From Nocardia jiangxiensis NBRC 101359 (GTDB lineage Bacteria; Actinomycetota; Actinomycetes; Mycobacteriales; Mycobacteriaceae): a DNA stretch of 64,000 bases. The stretch spans positions 248,001 to 312,000 of the forward strand of contig NZ_BAGB01000040.1 in NCBI RefSeq assembly GCF_000308615.1. The letters run 5' to 3'. The notes under the pieces were generated by a model that had not been told where the DNA came from, did not search any database, and saw only the letters and a program-made list of their open reading frames with translations. Made by a program: the position numbers and the translations under genes. Numbering within the stretch: the stretch's first letter is position 1; each line of letters opens with the position of its first letter. This document shows, piece after piece, positions 25,949-34,947 of this stretch.

Positions 25949-25967
25949 TACCGTACTATTGACAGTA
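25949..25967. promoter_or_regulatory. 19-bp operator, copy D, overlapping a second palindrome
   Basis: TACCGTACTATTGACAGTA: one mismatch in the left arm and a perfect CAGTA right arm. It lies 59 bp from the thioesterase start (25889) and 13 bp from the hydratase start (25981). A separate perfect palindrome, CGGTAT-CGT-ATACCG at 25939-25953, overlaps its left arm, so two regulators may compete here. Confidence 0.55.
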
Positions 25968-25980
25968 TGCTCTCCGAGAT

Positions 25981-26811
25981 GTGGGTGAGACCGTGAGTCG
26001 TGAGTCCGAAACCGCACCCGGCGGGACCGTTGCGGTCCACCGCGAGAACGATGTCCTGCATCTCGTGATCGACCGGAACGAGCGCCGGAACTCACTCAGC
26101 GCGGCGATGGTCGACACGCTGGTGGCGACCCTCACCGACGCGGCATCGGATCCGGCGCTGCGAGCGATCCATCTGGGTGCGAACGGGAAGGACTTCTGCT
26201 CCGGAGTGGACTGGATCGCCCCCAACGACAGCGACGGACCGCGCCCGCGCACCGGAGATCTGGTCCGGCGCATCCCGCATACCTCACACCGAATCATCGA
26301 GTTGCTGCACACCATCCAGCTTCCGGTCGTGTGCAGCGTGCGCGGCTGGGCGGTCGGGATGGGCTGCAATATGGCGCTGGCGGCGGACTTCACCGTGGCC
26401 GCCGAGGACGCGGTGTTCTGGGAGCCGTTCCTGACCCGCGGCTTCAGCCCCGATTCCGGATCGACGTGGCTACTGCCTCGGCTGATCGGTCTCACCCGAG
26501 CCAAGCGCATGCTGCTGCTGGGCGAGAAGGTGAGCGCGGCCGACGCCGCGGCCTGGGGCCTGATCGATCGCTGCGTTCCCGCCGCCGACCTGGACACGAG
26601 CGTGCGTGCCTTGCTCGACCAGCTGGCCGCCGGTCCCACCGTCGCCATCGGACTGGCCAAACAGGCGATGACCTTCGCGCAGCACGCCACCCTCCCCCAG
26701 GCCATGCACCAGGAACTCTACGATCTCGAATTATCATGCCGGACATCGGATTTCAAGGAAGGTCTGACCGCATTCCGTGAGCGGCGCGAACCCGGGTTCC
26801 GTGGTCGCTGA
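25981..26811 (+). CDS. Enoyl-CoA hydratase/isomerase (PaaG-like)
   Basis: A crotonase-fold protein of up to 276 residues. Motifs are LGANGKDFCSGVDWIAP, RGWAVGMGCNMALAADFTV and the PaaG-type FSPDSGSTWLLPRLIG, close to the protein at 10402. The start is uncertain: GTG 25981 or GTG 25993; neither has a strong ribosome site. It begins a tight run of two crotonases and two acyl-CoA synthetases to 30873. With PaaG-type residues it may isomerise a double bond or open a ring intermediate rather than hydrate a simple enoyl-CoA. Confidence 0.9.
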   Translation: MGETVSRESETAPGGTVAVHRENDVLHLVIDRNERRNSLSAAMVDTLVATLTDAASDPALRAIHLGANGKDFCSGVDWIAPNDSDGPRPRTGDLVRRIPHTSHRIIELLHTIQLPVVCSVRGWAVGMGCNMALAADFTVAAEDAVFWEPFLTRGFSPDSGSTWLLPRLIGLTRAKRMLLLGEKVSAADAAAWGLIDRCVPAADLDTSVRALLDQLAAGPTVAIGLAKQAMTFAQHATLPQAMHQELYDLELSCRTSDFKEGLTAFRERREPGFRGR

Positions 26812-26853
26812 GTTGTGCGGAACACCCATATCGCCCGAATCGAGGCATCGTCG

Positions 26854-27690
26854 ATGAGCAGTGAGATACCGCGCGGGCAGGTCGGTGGCGCGGCCCGGCC
26901 CGGATTCGAGACCATCCGTCTCGAGGTGTATGAGCAGGACCGGGTCGCCACCATCACGTTGAATCGTCCGGACCGGCTCAATGCCTTCGATCGGACCATG
27001 TGCACGGAGATGGCGCGGGCGTGGCAACTGCTGCGCACCGACGACTCGGTGCACGCGGTCGTGCTGCGCGCGGCCGGAACCAGGGCCTTCAGCGCCGGTC
27101 TGGACATCAAGAAATCCTATGGGCAGCCGGACAGCGTGTGGCATCACGAGGATCCGGGGCAAGCACTGAGCCCGAAATGGCAGAAGATGTGGAAGCCGGT
27201 GGTGTGCGCGGTACAGGGTATGTGCACCGCGGGCGGGTTCTATTTCGTCAACGAGGCGGATGTGGTGATCTGCTCCTCCGACGCGACGTTCTTCGATTCA
27301 CACGTCTCGGCCGGTCTGGTCTCGGCGCTGGAGCCGATCGGACTGCGACGCCGGATCGGCCTGGGTGAGACATTGCGCATCGCGCTGATGGGCAACGACG
27401 AACGAGTCGGATCCGACACCGCGTTGCGGATCGGCCTGGTGTCGGAAGTGGTTCCGGTAGAGGACCTTTGGGCACGAGCCCACCAGATCGCGAGCACCAT
27501 CGCCGCCAAGCCGCCGTCCGCGACCCAAGGCACCGTGAAGGCCATCTGGGAGTCGCTCGACAAACCGTACCGGGCCGCCCTGGATCAGGGGCTCATCTAC
27601 ACCCGGCTGGGAAATCCGCTGGGCAAGGCGGAATTGGCAGCCCAGGGCGAGCGCGACAGAAACGACCGGCCCGAACCGAGGATTCGCTGA
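26854..27690 (+). CDS. Enoyl-CoA hydratase/isomerase family protein
   Basis: A crotonase-fold protein of 278 residues from ATG 26854 (MSSEIPRGQ), with GAGG upstream; a GTG at 26815 is in frame. Motifs are AAGTRAFSAGLDIKKSYG and CTAGGFYFVNEADVVIC, then FFDSHVSAGLVSALEPIG. It resembles the protein at 13183 (FFDPHVSIGLV). Its stop overlaps the ATG of the next gene (TGATG), so expression is coupled to the acyl-CoA synthetase. Canonical catalytic Glu residues are not obvious. Confidence 0.9.
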   Translation: MSSEIPRGQVGGAARPGFETIRLEVYEQDRVATITLNRPDRLNAFDRTMCTEMARAWQLLRTDDSVHAVVLRAAGTRAFSAGLDIKKSYGQPDSVWHHEDPGQALSPKWQKMWKPVVCAVQGMCTAGGFYFVNEADVVICSSDATFFDSHVSAGLVSALEPIGLRRRIGLGETLRIALMGNDERVGSDTALRIGLVSEVVPVEDLWARAHQIASTIAAKPPSATQGTVKAIWESLDKPYRAALDQGLIYTRLGNPLGKAELAAQGERDRNDRPEPRIR

Positions 27691-29318
27691 TGACCGACCC
27701 CGGCGTTGCCGACAACCCCACCGGTCCTGACACTCTCGCACACCTGCTGCGCTGCCGAGCGCGGGATCGTGCCGACCGCCCGCTGCTGATCTGCGATGCC
27801 GATCGACTGACCTACGCCGAGACCGAACGCCGCTCCGCCGAACTCGCCCACGAACTGATCGCACTCGGCGCAGGCAAAGGCACACACATCGGCGTGCTGT
27901 ATCCCAATAGCGCCGAATTCGCCGTTGCCGCGTTCGCCGCGGCCCGAATCGGCGCGGTCGTCGTCCCCTTCTCCACCTTCTCGACCGCACGGGAATTACG
28001 AGAGCAGCTGGTGCACAGCGACATTCGCATTCTGCTCGCCGCGACGGGCTACCGATCACACAACTATGTGCAGCGGCTGACCGAAGTTCTCGCCGAAACC
28101 GAGCGGGATGGCGCGGGCCGTCTGTTCAGTGTGCAGGTACCCCAGTTGCGCCACGTCCTGACAACGGTCGAGAGCGATTCGCAGACAACACATCCCGGTC
28201 CGCTGTTCGCCCGCCGGACCGATATCGCCGAGCATGACGATGCCCTGCTCGCGGCGATGGAACAGGACGTCGATGGCTCCGATCCGGTCTCGATCGTCTA
28301 CACCTCCGGATCCACGAGTGCACCCAAGGGCGTCGTGCACACCCATGCCGCTCTGCTCGGACACCAGCGCAACCTGAACGCGATCCGCGAACTGACCGAA
28401 GCCGACGTGCTGTTCTGCAACTCGCCGTTCTTCTGGATCGGTGGCTTCGCCTTCGGCCTGCTGGCCACCCTGGTCGCCGGGGCAACCCTGGTGTGTTCCA
28501 ACGCCACCGACCCGGCCGCCACCCTGGATCTGCTCGAGCGCGAGAAACCTACCGTGACCAATGGTTTCGCGGCCGGGATCGCCCATCTGGCCCGGCATCC
28601 CAGCTTCGCCGCACGCGATCTGTCCTCGATGCGGCGCGGCAACCTCTACCCTGTCATGCCCGCGGAACTGCGGCCCCGCGACAGCGAGTTGCGGCACAAC
28701 ATGCTCGGCATGACCGAGGCCGGAAGCGTGGTACTGCTCAGCAGCGACGAGTCGGACCAGCCCGAGCACCGACGCGGCTCGTTCGGCAAGCCCGCACCCG
28801 GATTCGAGGTCGAGATCATCGATCAGGACACCGGAACACCGGTCGCCGTCGACGAGATCGGCGAATTACGCTTCCGCGGCCCCTATGTGATGCAGGGCTA
28901 TTACAAACGGCCCCACGAGGATTGCTTCGATCCGGACGGCTGGTTCCATACCGGCGATCTGGCCCGGACCGACGCCGACGGCTTCGTCTACTTTCTGGGC
29001 CGCAGTGGCGCCATGATCAAGACCGCGGGCGCCAACGTCTCGCCCGCCGAGGTCGAGAAGGCGATCACCGACATCACCGGCGGCGCCGCATACGTCTTCG
29101 GCCTGCCCCACCCCGATCGCGGACATGTGGTAGCCGCGGTTCTCACGGTCGAGGATCCCGCAACATTCGACGAGTCGGCGCTGCGGGAGAAATTGCGCAA
29201 TCAACTGTCCGCGTACAAGATTCCCGCGCGCATCGCCGCCGTGCGGACCGCGGACATCCCGCTGATGTCCAGCGGGAAAGTGGACCTGCGCCGATTGAAG
29301 AAGGTCTTCGATGACTGA
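27690..29318 (+). CDS. Acyl-CoA synthetase (AMP-binding), first of a tandem pair
   Basis: An ANL acyl-CoA ligase of 542 residues. The ATG at 27690 overlaps the upstream stop. Motifs are the P-loop IVYTSGSTSAPKGVVHTH, A5 HNMLGMTEAGSVVLL, the hinge GWFHTGDLARTDADGFVYFL and the catalytic Lys in SSGKVDLRRLKKVF. The central segment CNSPFFWIGGFAFGLLATLV is shared with the next gene (PMPFFWVGGFGGG), so the pair arose by duplication. It overlaps the next gene by 8 bp. Two ligases in series may act on two acids or two ends of one substrate. Confidence 0.93.
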   Translation: MTDPGVADNPTGPDTLAHLLRCRARDRADRPLLICDADRLTYAETERRSAELAHELIALGAGKGTHIGVLYPNSAEFAVAAFAAARIGAVVVPFSTFSTARELREQLVHSDIRILLAATGYRSHNYVQRLTEVLAETERDGAGRLFSVQVPQLRHVLTTVESDSQTTHPGPLFARRTDIAEHDDALLAAMEQDVDGSDPVSIVYTSGSTSAPKGVVHTHAALLGHQRNLNAIRELTEADVLFCNSPFFWIGGFAFGLLATLVAGATLVCSNATDPAATLDLLEREKPTVTNGFAAGIAHLARHPSFAARDLSSMRRGNLYPVMPAELRPRDSELRHNMLGMTEAGSVVLLSSDESDQPEHRRGSFGKPAPGFEVEIIDQDTGTPVAVDEIGELRFRGPYVMQGYYKRPHEDCFDPDGWFHTGDLARTDADGFVYFLGRSGAMIKTAGANVSPAEVEKAITDITGGAAYVFGLPHPDRGHVVAAVLTVEDPATFDESALREKLRNQLSAYKIPARIAAVRTADIPLMSSGKVDLRRLKKVFDD

Positions 29319-30873
29319 GAACAACGTCGCGACCACGATGGACGCGGTAGTGCGGGCACGTGCTGACGAACACCCGGCCGCGGAGATGGTCATCGACCCG
29401 AAGACCCGGCTCACCTATGCCGAACTCGACCGCACCACAGCGCATCTGGCGGGCGTGCTGGTGGCCGCGGGCGTCGGCAAAGGCTCCCGTGTAGGGCTTC
29501 TGATGCCGAACAGTGCGCAGTGGGTGCAGATCGCCGTCGCCGTGACACGTATCGGCGCCACGCTCGTACCGTTGAGCACGTTATTGCGCCCACCGGAACT
29601 ACGGACCCAGTTGCAGGTGGGCTCGGTGCAGTACCTGATCGCCGTGGAACAGTTCCGTGGCCGCAATTACCTTGCGGAGCTGGAGATTTCACCCACGGGC
29701 GACCGGATGTTGTCCCACCCGCGCCTTCCGGCGCTGCGGCACGTGCTGAGCACCTCCGAACTCACCGGGGCCACCGCGCCGTCCTACACCGTCACCGTCG
29801 CGGATGCGCTGACCGCGACGGTGACGCCCGCCGATCCCCTGGCCATCATGTTCACCTCGGGCAGCCGCGGGTTACCCAAGGCGGTCATCCACTCGCACGG
29901 CAGTGCGTTCGCCGCGGTCCGATCCGGTTTGTCGGCACGCCTCATCGACGACACCACGCGGCTGTACCTGCCGATGCCGTTCTTCTGGGTCGGCGGGTTC
30001 GGCGGCGGAGTGCTGTCTGCGCTGCTGGCGGGTGCGACGCTGGTGACCGAGGACATCCCCGCGCCGGAGGCCACACTGCACCTACTGCGGCAGGAGCGCG
30101 TCAACCTCTTCCGCGGCTGGCCCGATCAGGCCGAATCCCTGGCACGACAGGCGAAACAGCTCGGTGTCGCGGTGCCGCCGTTGCGGGCGGGAAGTCTGCC
30201 CGCACTGCTGCCCGAGCACATGCGCGCACAACCGGGTGCGCGCGCCAACCTGTTCGGCATGACCGAGTCGTTCGGCCCCTACTGCGGCTATCCGGCCGAT
30301 ACGGATATGCCTCGATCCGCCTGGGGCAGTTGCGGGCGGCAGTTCGAGGGCATGGAGGTGCGCATCGCCGATCCCGACAGCGGTGTGCCCGTTTCGACCG
30401 GAACCGTGGGAGTGATCCAACTGCGCGGACCACATACGTTGCGCGGCATGTGCCGTCGCAGCCGCGCGGAGCTGTTCACGATCGATGGTTTCTATTCCAC
30501 CGGCGATCTGGGCCATCTCGACGGCGAGGGATTCCTGTTCTATCACGGCCGATCCGATGACATGTTCAAGGTCAGCGGCGCCACCGTCTATCCCAGCGAG
30601 GTGGAGGGCGCGCTGCGTTCCCTCCCCGGTATCTCGGCCGCATTCGTCACGAATATCACTGGTGCACAGGGTGATCGGGTCGCCGCCGCCGTGGTGTGCG
30701 ACACCGCGACGACAACGACCGAGCACCTGCGGACCGCCGCGAAGTCGATACTCAGTTCCTTCAAGGTGCCCTCGGTGTGGTTGCTGCTGGACTCGGACGA
30801 CAGCATTCCGCGCGGCAGTACCGGCAAGATCGATATTCTCGGACTTCGGAAGCTGCTCACGCCACACCCGTGA
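29311..30873 (+). CDS. Acyl-CoA synthetase (AMP-binding), second of a tandem pair
   Basis: An ANL acyl-CoA ligase of 520 residues. Motifs are the P-loop IMFTSGSRGLPKAVIHSH (SGSRG in place of the usual SGSTG), A5 NLFGMTESFGPYCGY, the hinge FYSTGDLGHLDGEGFLFYHG and the catalytic Lys in RGSTGKIDILGLRKL. It is paralogous to the upstream gene through most of its length. It ends the 25981-30873 operon; 260 bp separate it from the mce operon. The Thr-to-Arg change in the P-loop could alter nucleotide handling, but the other core residues are present. Confidence 0.92.
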   Translation: MTENNVATTMDAVVRARADEHPAAEMVIDPKTRLTYAELDRTTAHLAGVLVAAGVGKGSRVGLLMPNSAQWVQIAVAVTRIGATLVPLSTLLRPPELRTQLQVGSVQYLIAVEQFRGRNYLAELEISPTGDRMLSHPRLPALRHVLSTSELTGATAPSYTVTVADALTATVTPADPLAIMFTSGSRGLPKAVIHSHGSAFAAVRSGLSARLIDDTTRLYLPMPFFWVGGFGGGVLSALLAGATLVTEDIPAPEATLHLLRQERVNLFRGWPDQAESLARQAKQLGVAVPPLRAGSLPALLPEHMRAQPGARANLFGMTESFGPYCGYPADTDMPRSAWGSCGRQFEGMEVRIADPDSGVPVSTGTVGVIQLRGPHTLRGMCRRSRAELFTIDGFYSTGDLGHLDGEGFLFYHGRSDDMFKVSGATVYPSEVEGALRSLPGISAAFVTNITGAQGDRVAAAVVCDTATTTTEHLRTAAKSILSSFKVPSVWLLLDSDDSIPRGSTGKIDILGLRKLLTPHP

Positions 30874-31051
30874 GCGACGCGGCATCGCGGCACCGGCGCG
30901 ACCTCGCCGAGCGCCGATGCCGGTTGCCGATCATGATTTCTCGCTGCTGAGCGATCGTCCGGCAATCCCATCGAATTCGCCCGGTTCACCACACCGAGTT
31001 TCCCGCCCGAAACGCCTGTGCGGCCGCAACCGAGTGATGTATCGTAGGCCA

Positions 31052-31070
31052 CACTGTAATAGCAATAGTT
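31052..31070. promoter_or_regulatory. mce promoter region with weak 19-bp operator-like site (copy G)
   Basis: CACTGTAATAGCAATAGTT keeps the inner half-sites ACTGT and TAGT of the TACTG-N9-CAGTA palindrome, with outer mismatches. It ends 62 bp before the yrbE start at 31133 inside the 259-bp intergenic region 30874-31132, which holds no gene. If real, it would place uptake under the same control as the catabolic genes. Confidence 0.32.
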
Positions 31071-31132
31071 AGACGCTTGATCAACTCGGCCCTGCATCGT
31101 CCGCAGCACCCGAGCAGTCCGCTGGAGGATCG

Positions 31133-31900
31133 ATGCATCCGGAACGACTGAATGCTCCTGTCCGGGAAGTAGGCCAGTTCTTCGCCATGGTCGCCGACGT
31201 CGGACGTGGCCTGGTCACCACCCGATTCCGGATGAGCGAATTCATCGAACAAGGATGGATGCTCGCGCGCGTCTCGCTACTTCCCACGGTTCTGGTCGCG
31301 GTGCCGTTCACCGTGCTGGTGAGTTTCACACTCAATATCCTGCTGCGCGAAATCGGCGCCGCAACCATGAGCGGGGCCGGCGCCGCATTCGGCGCGGTCA
31401 CCCAGGTCGGGCCGATGGTGACCGTGCTGATCGTCGCGGGAGCCGGAGCGACCGCGATGTGCGCCGATCTGGGCTCGCGGGTGATCCGCGAGGAGATCGA
31501 TGCGATGCAGGTCCTGGGCATCGATCCGATTCAGCGGCTGGTGATTCCGCGTGTGGTCGCCTCCACGATGGTCGCGGTCCTGCTCAACGGCCTGGTGTGC
31601 GCCATCGGAATCGCGGGCGGATTCCTGTTCTCGGTCCAGTTGCAGGGAGTCAATCCCGGCGCGTTCGCCTCGGGCATCACATTGCTCACCGGCGCAACGG
31701 AATTGGGCATCTCAGCGGTCAAGGCGCTGCTGTTCGGCATGATCGCCGGATTGGTCGCCTGCTACCGCGGACTGTCGGTATCGGGCGGCCCCAAGAGCGT
31801 CGGACAGGCGGTCAACGAAACCGTGGTCTACGCATTCATCGCACTGTTCGTCGTCAACACCGTGGTCACCGCCGTCGGCATCCGGATCTCGGGGAAATGA
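31133..31900 (+). CDS. yrbEA: YrbE-type (MlaE) permease A of Mce transporter
   Basis: Integral membrane permease of an Mce lipid importer, 255 residues. Several hydrophobic segments are visible, for example LPTVLVAVPFTVLVSFTLNI, FGAVTQVGPMVTVLIVAGA and VYAFIALFVVNTVVTAVGI. The cytoplasmic loop DLGSRVIREEIDAMQVLGID is the conserved MlaE/YrbE coupling region that contacts the ATPase (MceG/Mkl), which is not encoded here. It is the first gene of a long operon and overlaps the second permease by ATGA. YrbE and Mce proteins together form the inner-membrane complex and periplasmic channel. Confidence 0.95.
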   Translation: MHPERLNAPVREVGQFFAMVADVGRGLVTTRFRMSEFIEQGWMLARVSLLPTVLVAVPFTVLVSFTLNILLREIGAATMSGAGAAFGAVTQVGPMVTVLIVAGAGATAMCADLGSRVIREEIDAMQVLGIDPIQRLVIPRVVASTMVAVLLNGLVCAIGIAGGFLFSVQLQGVNPGAFASGITLLTGATELGISAVKALLFGMIAGLVACYRGLSVSGGPKSVGQAVNETVVYAFIALFVVNTVVTAVGIRISGK

Positions 31901-32757
31901 TGATCATGTATATCTCCGACACCGGGAAATTCGTCCACGCGCGGCGGCGACTACAACGTTGGGACGCCGCGATCGATGCCCTCGGCGCGCGACTCGTCTT
32001 CTACGGCAAGGCGATCGTGCACATTCCCGGCGCGGTCGTGAGTCATCCCGGCGAAGCCCTGCGCCTGGTCGCGGAGATCAGCATGGGCAGTGGCGCACTG
32101 GCGATGATCGGCGGCACCGCCGCGATCGTGGGCTTCATGACCCTGGCCACCGGAAGCACCATCGCCATCCAGGGCTACAGCTCTCTGGGCAATATCGGTA
32201 TCGAAGCGCTCACCGGATTCCTGTCCGCGTTCATCAACGTGCGTATCGCGGCGCCGGTCATCGCGGGAATCGCGCTGTCGGCGACGCTCGGCGCGGGAGC
32301 GACCGCGCAGATCGGGGCCATGCGCATCGCCGAGGAGATCGACGCCCTGGAATCCATGGCGATCCGCCCTGTCCCGTATGTGGTCAGCTCGCGCATCGCG
32401 GCCGGGATGATCACGATCGTCCCGCTCTACGCACTGGCTCTGGCGGCATCGTTCGTCGCGGGCCGGTTCACCACCGTCGTGATCTTCGGGCAGTCCTCGG
32501 GACTGTACGACCACTATTTCTCCACCTTCCTGAACCCGGTGGACGTGATGTGGTCGTTCATTCAGGCGATTCTGATCGCACTGCTGGTGATGGTGATCCA
32601 CACCCACTACGGCTTCACCGCCTCGGGCGGTCCGGCCGGAGTCGGATCCGCGGTGGGGCGAGCGGTGCGGATGTCCTTGATCCTGGTCGTGCTGGTCGTG
32701 CTGCTGGTCTCGCTCGCCCTGTACGGCGGCAACGGCAACTTCCACCTTTCCGGATAG
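31897..32757 (+). CDS. yrbEB: YrbE-type (MlaE) permease B of Mce transporter
   Basis: Second permease subunit, 286 residues from ATG 31897 (MMIMYISDTGKFV), overlapping the previous stop; ATG 31900 or 31906 are alternatives. The coupling loop is AQIGAMRIAEEIDALESMAI, and hydrophobic stretches include GALAMIGGTAAIVGFMTLA, IVPLYALALAASFVAGRF and SLILVVLVVLLVSLALYGG. The N-terminal amphipathic region is longer than in YrbEA, as is usual for YrbEB. It is 7 bp from mceA, so it is in the same transcript. It probably pairs with YrbEA in a heterodimeric permease. Confidence 0.95.
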   Translation: MMIMYISDTGKFVHARRRLQRWDAAIDALGARLVFYGKAIVHIPGAVVSHPGEALRLVAEISMGSGALAMIGGTAAIVGFMTLATGSTIAIQGYSSLGNIGIEALTGFLSAFINVRIAAPVIAGIALSATLGAGATAQIGAMRIAEEIDALESMAIRPVPYVVSSRIAAGMITIVPLYALALAASFVAGRFTTVVIFGQSSGLYDHYFSTFLNPVDVMWSFIQAILIALLVMVIHTHYGFTASGGPAGVGSAVGRAVRMSLILVVLVVLLVSLALYGGNGNFHLSG

Positions 32758-32764
32758 GATCGAC

Positions 32765-33931
32765 ATGCGTCTGTTGCGTTGGGCGACACCGAAATTCGTC
32801 GTCCTGGGACTTCTCGCCGCGATCGTGGGCACCGGGTGGACCGTGTGGTCGAGTTACCAGGAGCGTTTCGACGATTGGGCACACGTGACCCTCGTGGCCG
32901 ACCGGGCCGGGCTCGTCATGGACCGGGGCGCACGTGTGGCCATGACCGGCGCGCAGGTCGGCGAGGTCACCGCGATCGACTATCGGGGCGATCGTGCCCG
33001 GCTGACCATGCGGTTGCACCGGTCGGCACTGGCATCGATCCCGGCCGATGTCACCGCACAGATCACCTCCACCACCGTATTCGGCGCGAAATTCGTCAGC
33101 CTCGACGCACCGGCCACACCGGCCACCGCACGCTTGGCTCCCGGCGCGACGATCGACATCTCGCACGTGACCGTCGAACTGACCACGGTGTTCGAACAAC
33201 TCACCACCTTGCTGAAGGCGGTGGACCCCACACAGCTCGATGCCACGATGGGGGCGTTGGCCGCCGCGCTGCAGGGCCGCGGCGAGCGCCTGGGCGCCGC
33301 CCTGGACCACGCCTCCGGTGTGCTGGCCGAACTCGCTGCCGCCGATCCCGGGATCGCGCAGTTGCTGCGCACGACCGCGCCGACCGCACAGTTGTACGGC
33401 GACATCGCTCCGGACCTGATGCGCACCCTCACCTCGCTCACCACGACGAGCACGTCGATCGTCGATCAGCAGCGGCAGTTGGCGGGCACTCTGTCGAGCG
33501 CGACCGCTCTGGCCTATACTGGCTCGGATCTGTTGAACCGCAACGGTTCCGCGCTGGCCGCCACGCTGCACCGGTTCGCGCCCACCAGTGCGTTGCTCGC
33601 GCTGTACTCCCCGGAGATCCCGTGTCTGTTCCAGGGCATCACCGCCAGTAACAAGACCAACCCGATGGCCTATGCGGGACAGCCCGGGGTCAAGATGTAC
33701 GCGGGCCTGATCCCGGGCGTCACGCCGTATCAGTACCCGAAGGATCTGCCCAAGGTCGACGCGACCGGTGGACCGCACTGTCTGGGGCTGCCCTACACCG
33801 ATCCGGTGCATCCGGTGCCTTACGTCGTGACCGATACCGGAGTGAATCCGTTCGACCCGTCACGCCAGGGCACCGGATTGCGCCGGCCCGACATCCTGAG
33901 CTACCTGTTCGGCCTGGGCGGTCGGCGATGA
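32765..33931 (+). CDS. mceA: Mce family protein A
   Basis: Substrate-binding/channel subunit of the Mce complex; 388 residues. One N-terminal membrane anchor (FVVLGLLAAIVGTGWTVWSS) precedes the MCE domain (about residues 38-115; VAMTGAQVGEVTAIDYRG, ITSTTVFGAKFVSLDAP). A long helical needle-forming region follows, then a C-terminal domain with EIPCLFQGITASNKTNPMAY. The usual order mceA to mceF follows without gaps. It overlaps mceB by 4 bp. The protein is somewhat shorter than the roughly 450 residues of mycobacterial MceA. Confidence 0.95.
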   Translation: MRLLRWATPKFVVLGLLAAIVGTGWTVWSSYQERFDDWAHVTLVADRAGLVMDRGARVAMTGAQVGEVTAIDYRGDRARLTMRLHRSALASIPADVTAQITSTTVFGAKFVSLDAPATPATARLAPGATIDISHVTVELTTVFEQLTTLLKAVDPTQLDATMGALAAALQGRGERLGAALDHASGVLAELAAADPGIAQLLRTTAPTAQLYGDIAPDLMRTLTSLTTTSTSIVDQQRQLAGTLSSATALAYTGSDLLNRNGSALAATLHRFAPTSALLALYSPEIPCLFQGITASNKTNPMAYAGQPGVKMYAGLIPGVTPYQYPKDLPKVDATGGPHCLGLPYTDPVHPVPYVVTDTGVNPFDPSRQGTGLRRPDILSYLFGLGGRR

Positions 33932-34947
33932 ATCGCCCCGCGCTGGTCAAACTCGGAATCTTCGTCGTGGTCATGCTGCTGGTCAACGGCGCGATGATCC
34001 TGGTCTTCACCCAGGTGAATTCGGGCAACTCGCACACCTATCACGCCGTGTTCACCGACACCTCGGGCATGCATCCCGGCGCGAAGGTCCGCATCGCGGG
34101 TGTGCCCGTCGGCACGGTGAACGCGGTGCGGTACGGCTCCGATCATCGTGCCCACGTGGACTTCTCGATCAACACCGACGATCGGCCCACGGTCTCCACC
34201 CGCGCGGCGATCCGCTACGAAGATCTCATCGGCAACCGCTACCTCGAGTTGCAGCGCGGCCCGGCTTCGACGCCGCTGCCCACCGGCGGCACCATCGCAC
34301 CCCCGAATACGGCTCCGGCACTGGACCTGGACGCCCTGCTCGGCGGCTTCCACCCGCTACTGCAGGCACTGGATCCCAAACAGGTCAACGACCTGTCCCT
34401 GGCCCTGCTGCAGATCTTCCAGGGGCGCGCGGGCACCATCACCGAGGTACTCGAGCGGGTCGGGTCGGTGACCGCCACCCTTGCCGACCGGGACCAGGTC
34501 ATCGGCAGAGTGATCACCAACCTCGACACCGTCCTGGGTGAAATCGCCTCGCGTGGTGACCAATTCGGCAGCACGCTGGATCATCTGCAACAACTGGTCT
34601 CGGAACTCGCCGCGGACCGCGGCATTCTGGGGCATGCGGTCGATACCCTCGATGACGCCACGCAGACCTTCTCGGGCCTGCTGTCCGATGTGCGGCCCGA
34701 TCTGTCGGCAACCATCAACGGGATGGATGCGGCGCTGACGCCGAGCGTGAATCACATCAACGATCTCGACGGCGTGCTCAACGCGCTGCCCGACGACTAC
34801 CGCAAGCTGACCCGCACCGGCGCGTACGGATCGTTCTTCAACTTCTACATGTGCGGGCTGTCGCTGAAAGTGGACGGCCCGGACGGCAAACCCGAGGTCA
34901 TCCAACTCACCGACCAGAAGACCGGAAGGTGCGCACCACAGAAATGA
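33928..34947 (+). CDS. mceB: Mce family protein B
   Basis: Mce complex subunit of 339 residues. N-terminal anchor LGIFVVVMLLVNGAMILVF, MCE domain with GMHPGAKVRIAGVPVGTVNA and YEDLIGNRYLELQRGP, then a helical region with regularly spaced hydrophobics, and a C-terminal NFYMCGLSLKVDGPDG segment. The length matches typical MceB. It overlaps both neighbours by ATGA, so subunits are probably made in fixed proportion. The proline-rich tail seen in some Mce proteins is absent. Confidence 0.95.
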   Translation: MNRPALVKLGIFVVVMLLVNGAMILVFTQVNSGNSHTYHAVFTDTSGMHPGAKVRIAGVPVGTVNAVRYGSDHRAHVDFSINTDDRPTVSTRAAIRYEDLIGNRYLELQRGPASTPLPTGGTIAPPNTAPALDLDALLGGFHPLLQALDPKQVNDLSLALLQIFQGRAGTITEVLERVGSVTATLADRDQVIGRVITNLDTVLGEIASRGDQFGSTLDHLQQLVSELAADRGILGHAVDTLDDATQTFSGLLSDVRPDLSATINGMDAALTPSVNHINDLDGVLNALPDDYRKLTRTGAYGSFFNFYMCGLSLKVDGPDGKPEVIQLTDQKTGRCAPQK

